Shown: positions 63,580 through 64,000 of the stretch, in pieces
Layout of the letters: each line of letters opens with the position of its first letter
Numbering within the stretch: position 1 is the stretch's first letter
Assembly (NCBI RefSeq): GCF_028736035.1
Contig: NZ_CP117866.1
Location: 3,844,001 to 3,908,000, forward strand
DNA length: 64,000 nt
Origin: Streptomyces sp. T12
GTDB lineage: Bacteria; Actinomycetota; Actinomycetes; Streptomycetales; Streptomycetaceae
Reading direction: 5' to 3'
Notes under the pieces: generated by a model
What the model was told of the DNA's origin: nothing
Seen by the model: only the letters and a program-made list of their open reading frames with translations
The model's database searches: none
Program-made: the position numbers and the translations under genes

Positions 63580-64000
63580 TCAGGTCACGTACAGGTCTCG
63601 CCGTTCCCTGGTGAAGCGCCGCAGCGCCCCCGGCAGCGGCTCCACCCCGATGCCCGGCGACCTCGGGACCGGCAGATGGCCGTCGACCAGCACGAACGGC
63701 TCCGTGATGTCCTCGGCGAAGTAGCGGCTGGAGGCGGAGGTGTCCCCGGGGAGCGTGCAGCCGGGCAGCGCCGCGAGTGCCAGGTTCGGTGCGCGGCCGA
63801 TGCCCGTCTCCAGCATGCCGCCGCACCACACCGGCACCCCGTGCGCGTGCGCCACGTCATGCACCCGCCGCGCCTCCAGGTAACCCCCGACGCGCGCGGG
63901 CTTCACGTTCACGACCCGGCACGCGTCCATCGCGATCGCGGACGCGGTGTCGCGGGCGTTGTGCAGGGACTCGTCGAGGCAGACGGGGGTCGCGAGGCGC
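63580..64000 (-). CDS. Enolase-superfamily enzyme, 5' end outside window
   Basis: C-terminal ~140 residues of a mandelate racemase/muconate lactonising fold: VCLDESLHNARDTASAIAMDACRVVNVKPARVGGYLEARRVHDVAHAHGVPVWCGGMLETGIGRAPNLALAALPGCTLPGD. DES and NVKPARVGG (catalytic Lys) match o-succinylbenzoate synthase / N-acylamino-acid racemase (MenC/NAAAR). Streptomyces lack the classical menaquinone route, so a racemase role is more likely (inference). Continues past the right edge. Confidence 0.8.
   Translation of the reverse strand, partial: RLATPVCLDESLHNARDTASAIAMDACRVVNVKPARVGGYLEARRVHDVAHAHGVPVWCGGMLETGIGRAPNLALAALPGCTLPGDTSASSRYFAEDITEPFVLVDGHLPVPRSPGIGVEPLPGALRRFTRERRDLYVT

Overview
The window is chromosomal DNA of a Streptomyces-type actinomycete. 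The evidence is very high G+C with strong GC3 bias (so most antisense frames are open), GTG starts, two SsgA-like sporulation proteins, DasR (dre) sites at N-acetylglucosamine PTS genes, a CysO/CysM/Mec+ set, a fused sigma/anti-sigma ECF factor, a sortase-E-type sorting signal and a TTA codon in a regulator. From nagF to hpd the order resembles the S. coelicolor nagE2-ssgG-hpd neighbourhood as I remember it, so this part looks like conserved core. The first ~6 kb looks accessory.

Layout. 1-3434: a leftward operon (55-aa peptide, JmjC/cupin oxygenase, aldo/keto reductase running off the left edge) divergent from a TTA-containing HTH/TPR regulator; it has the organisation of a ribosomal-peptide (RiPP) locus and is the best candidate here for an undescribed system. 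3503-6472: class-C-beta-lactamase-fold hydrolase, a gene remnant coupled to a DUF5753 protein, and a membrane protein. 6546-9943: an iron-box-controlled family-5 substrate-binding lipoprotein with a fused DppB-DppC permease and no ATPase. 10056-20204: small membrane proteins, a repeat-ended lipoprotein, an ECF sigma factor with fused zinc finger and membrane parts, an SsgA-like protein, Lrp/AsnC, a methyltransferase, an F420-type oxidoreductase, a glyoxalase-fold protein and a Tat-exported, sortase-anchored lyase-family protein. 20287-27000: DUF445 protein, SGNH hydrolase, DUF1707 protein, ABC-2 exporter.

27063-39937: class A PBP, truncated SMR gene, GroES paralogue, bcp, tRNA-Leu, rdgB, rph, nagF/nagE pair with dre sites, MBL hydrolase, a membrane-anchored PemK/MazF-like protein, and cysM-cysO preceded by a Cys-ending leader peptide, then the JAMM peptidase. 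40138-53186: amino-acid permease, DUF2017/clpS, pncB, pncA, a secreted M6 metalloprotease, two RDD proteins, ssgG and a glycolate-oxidase-type FAD enzyme. 53287-64000: a TPR protein, a 520-bp minisatellite, a TagC-like beta-propeller, hpd with its divergent AsnC regulator, a four-gene OpuC-type osmoprotectant importer, an ArsR-type regulator behind a 19-bp perfect inverted repeat, a Lon-fold protease and the end of an enolase-superfamily gene.

Tandem repeats are a recurring feature: several short arrays sit in intergenic gaps and run into the 3' end, or up to the ribosome site, of a neighbouring gene. All assignments come from reading sequence motifs; no database search was run.
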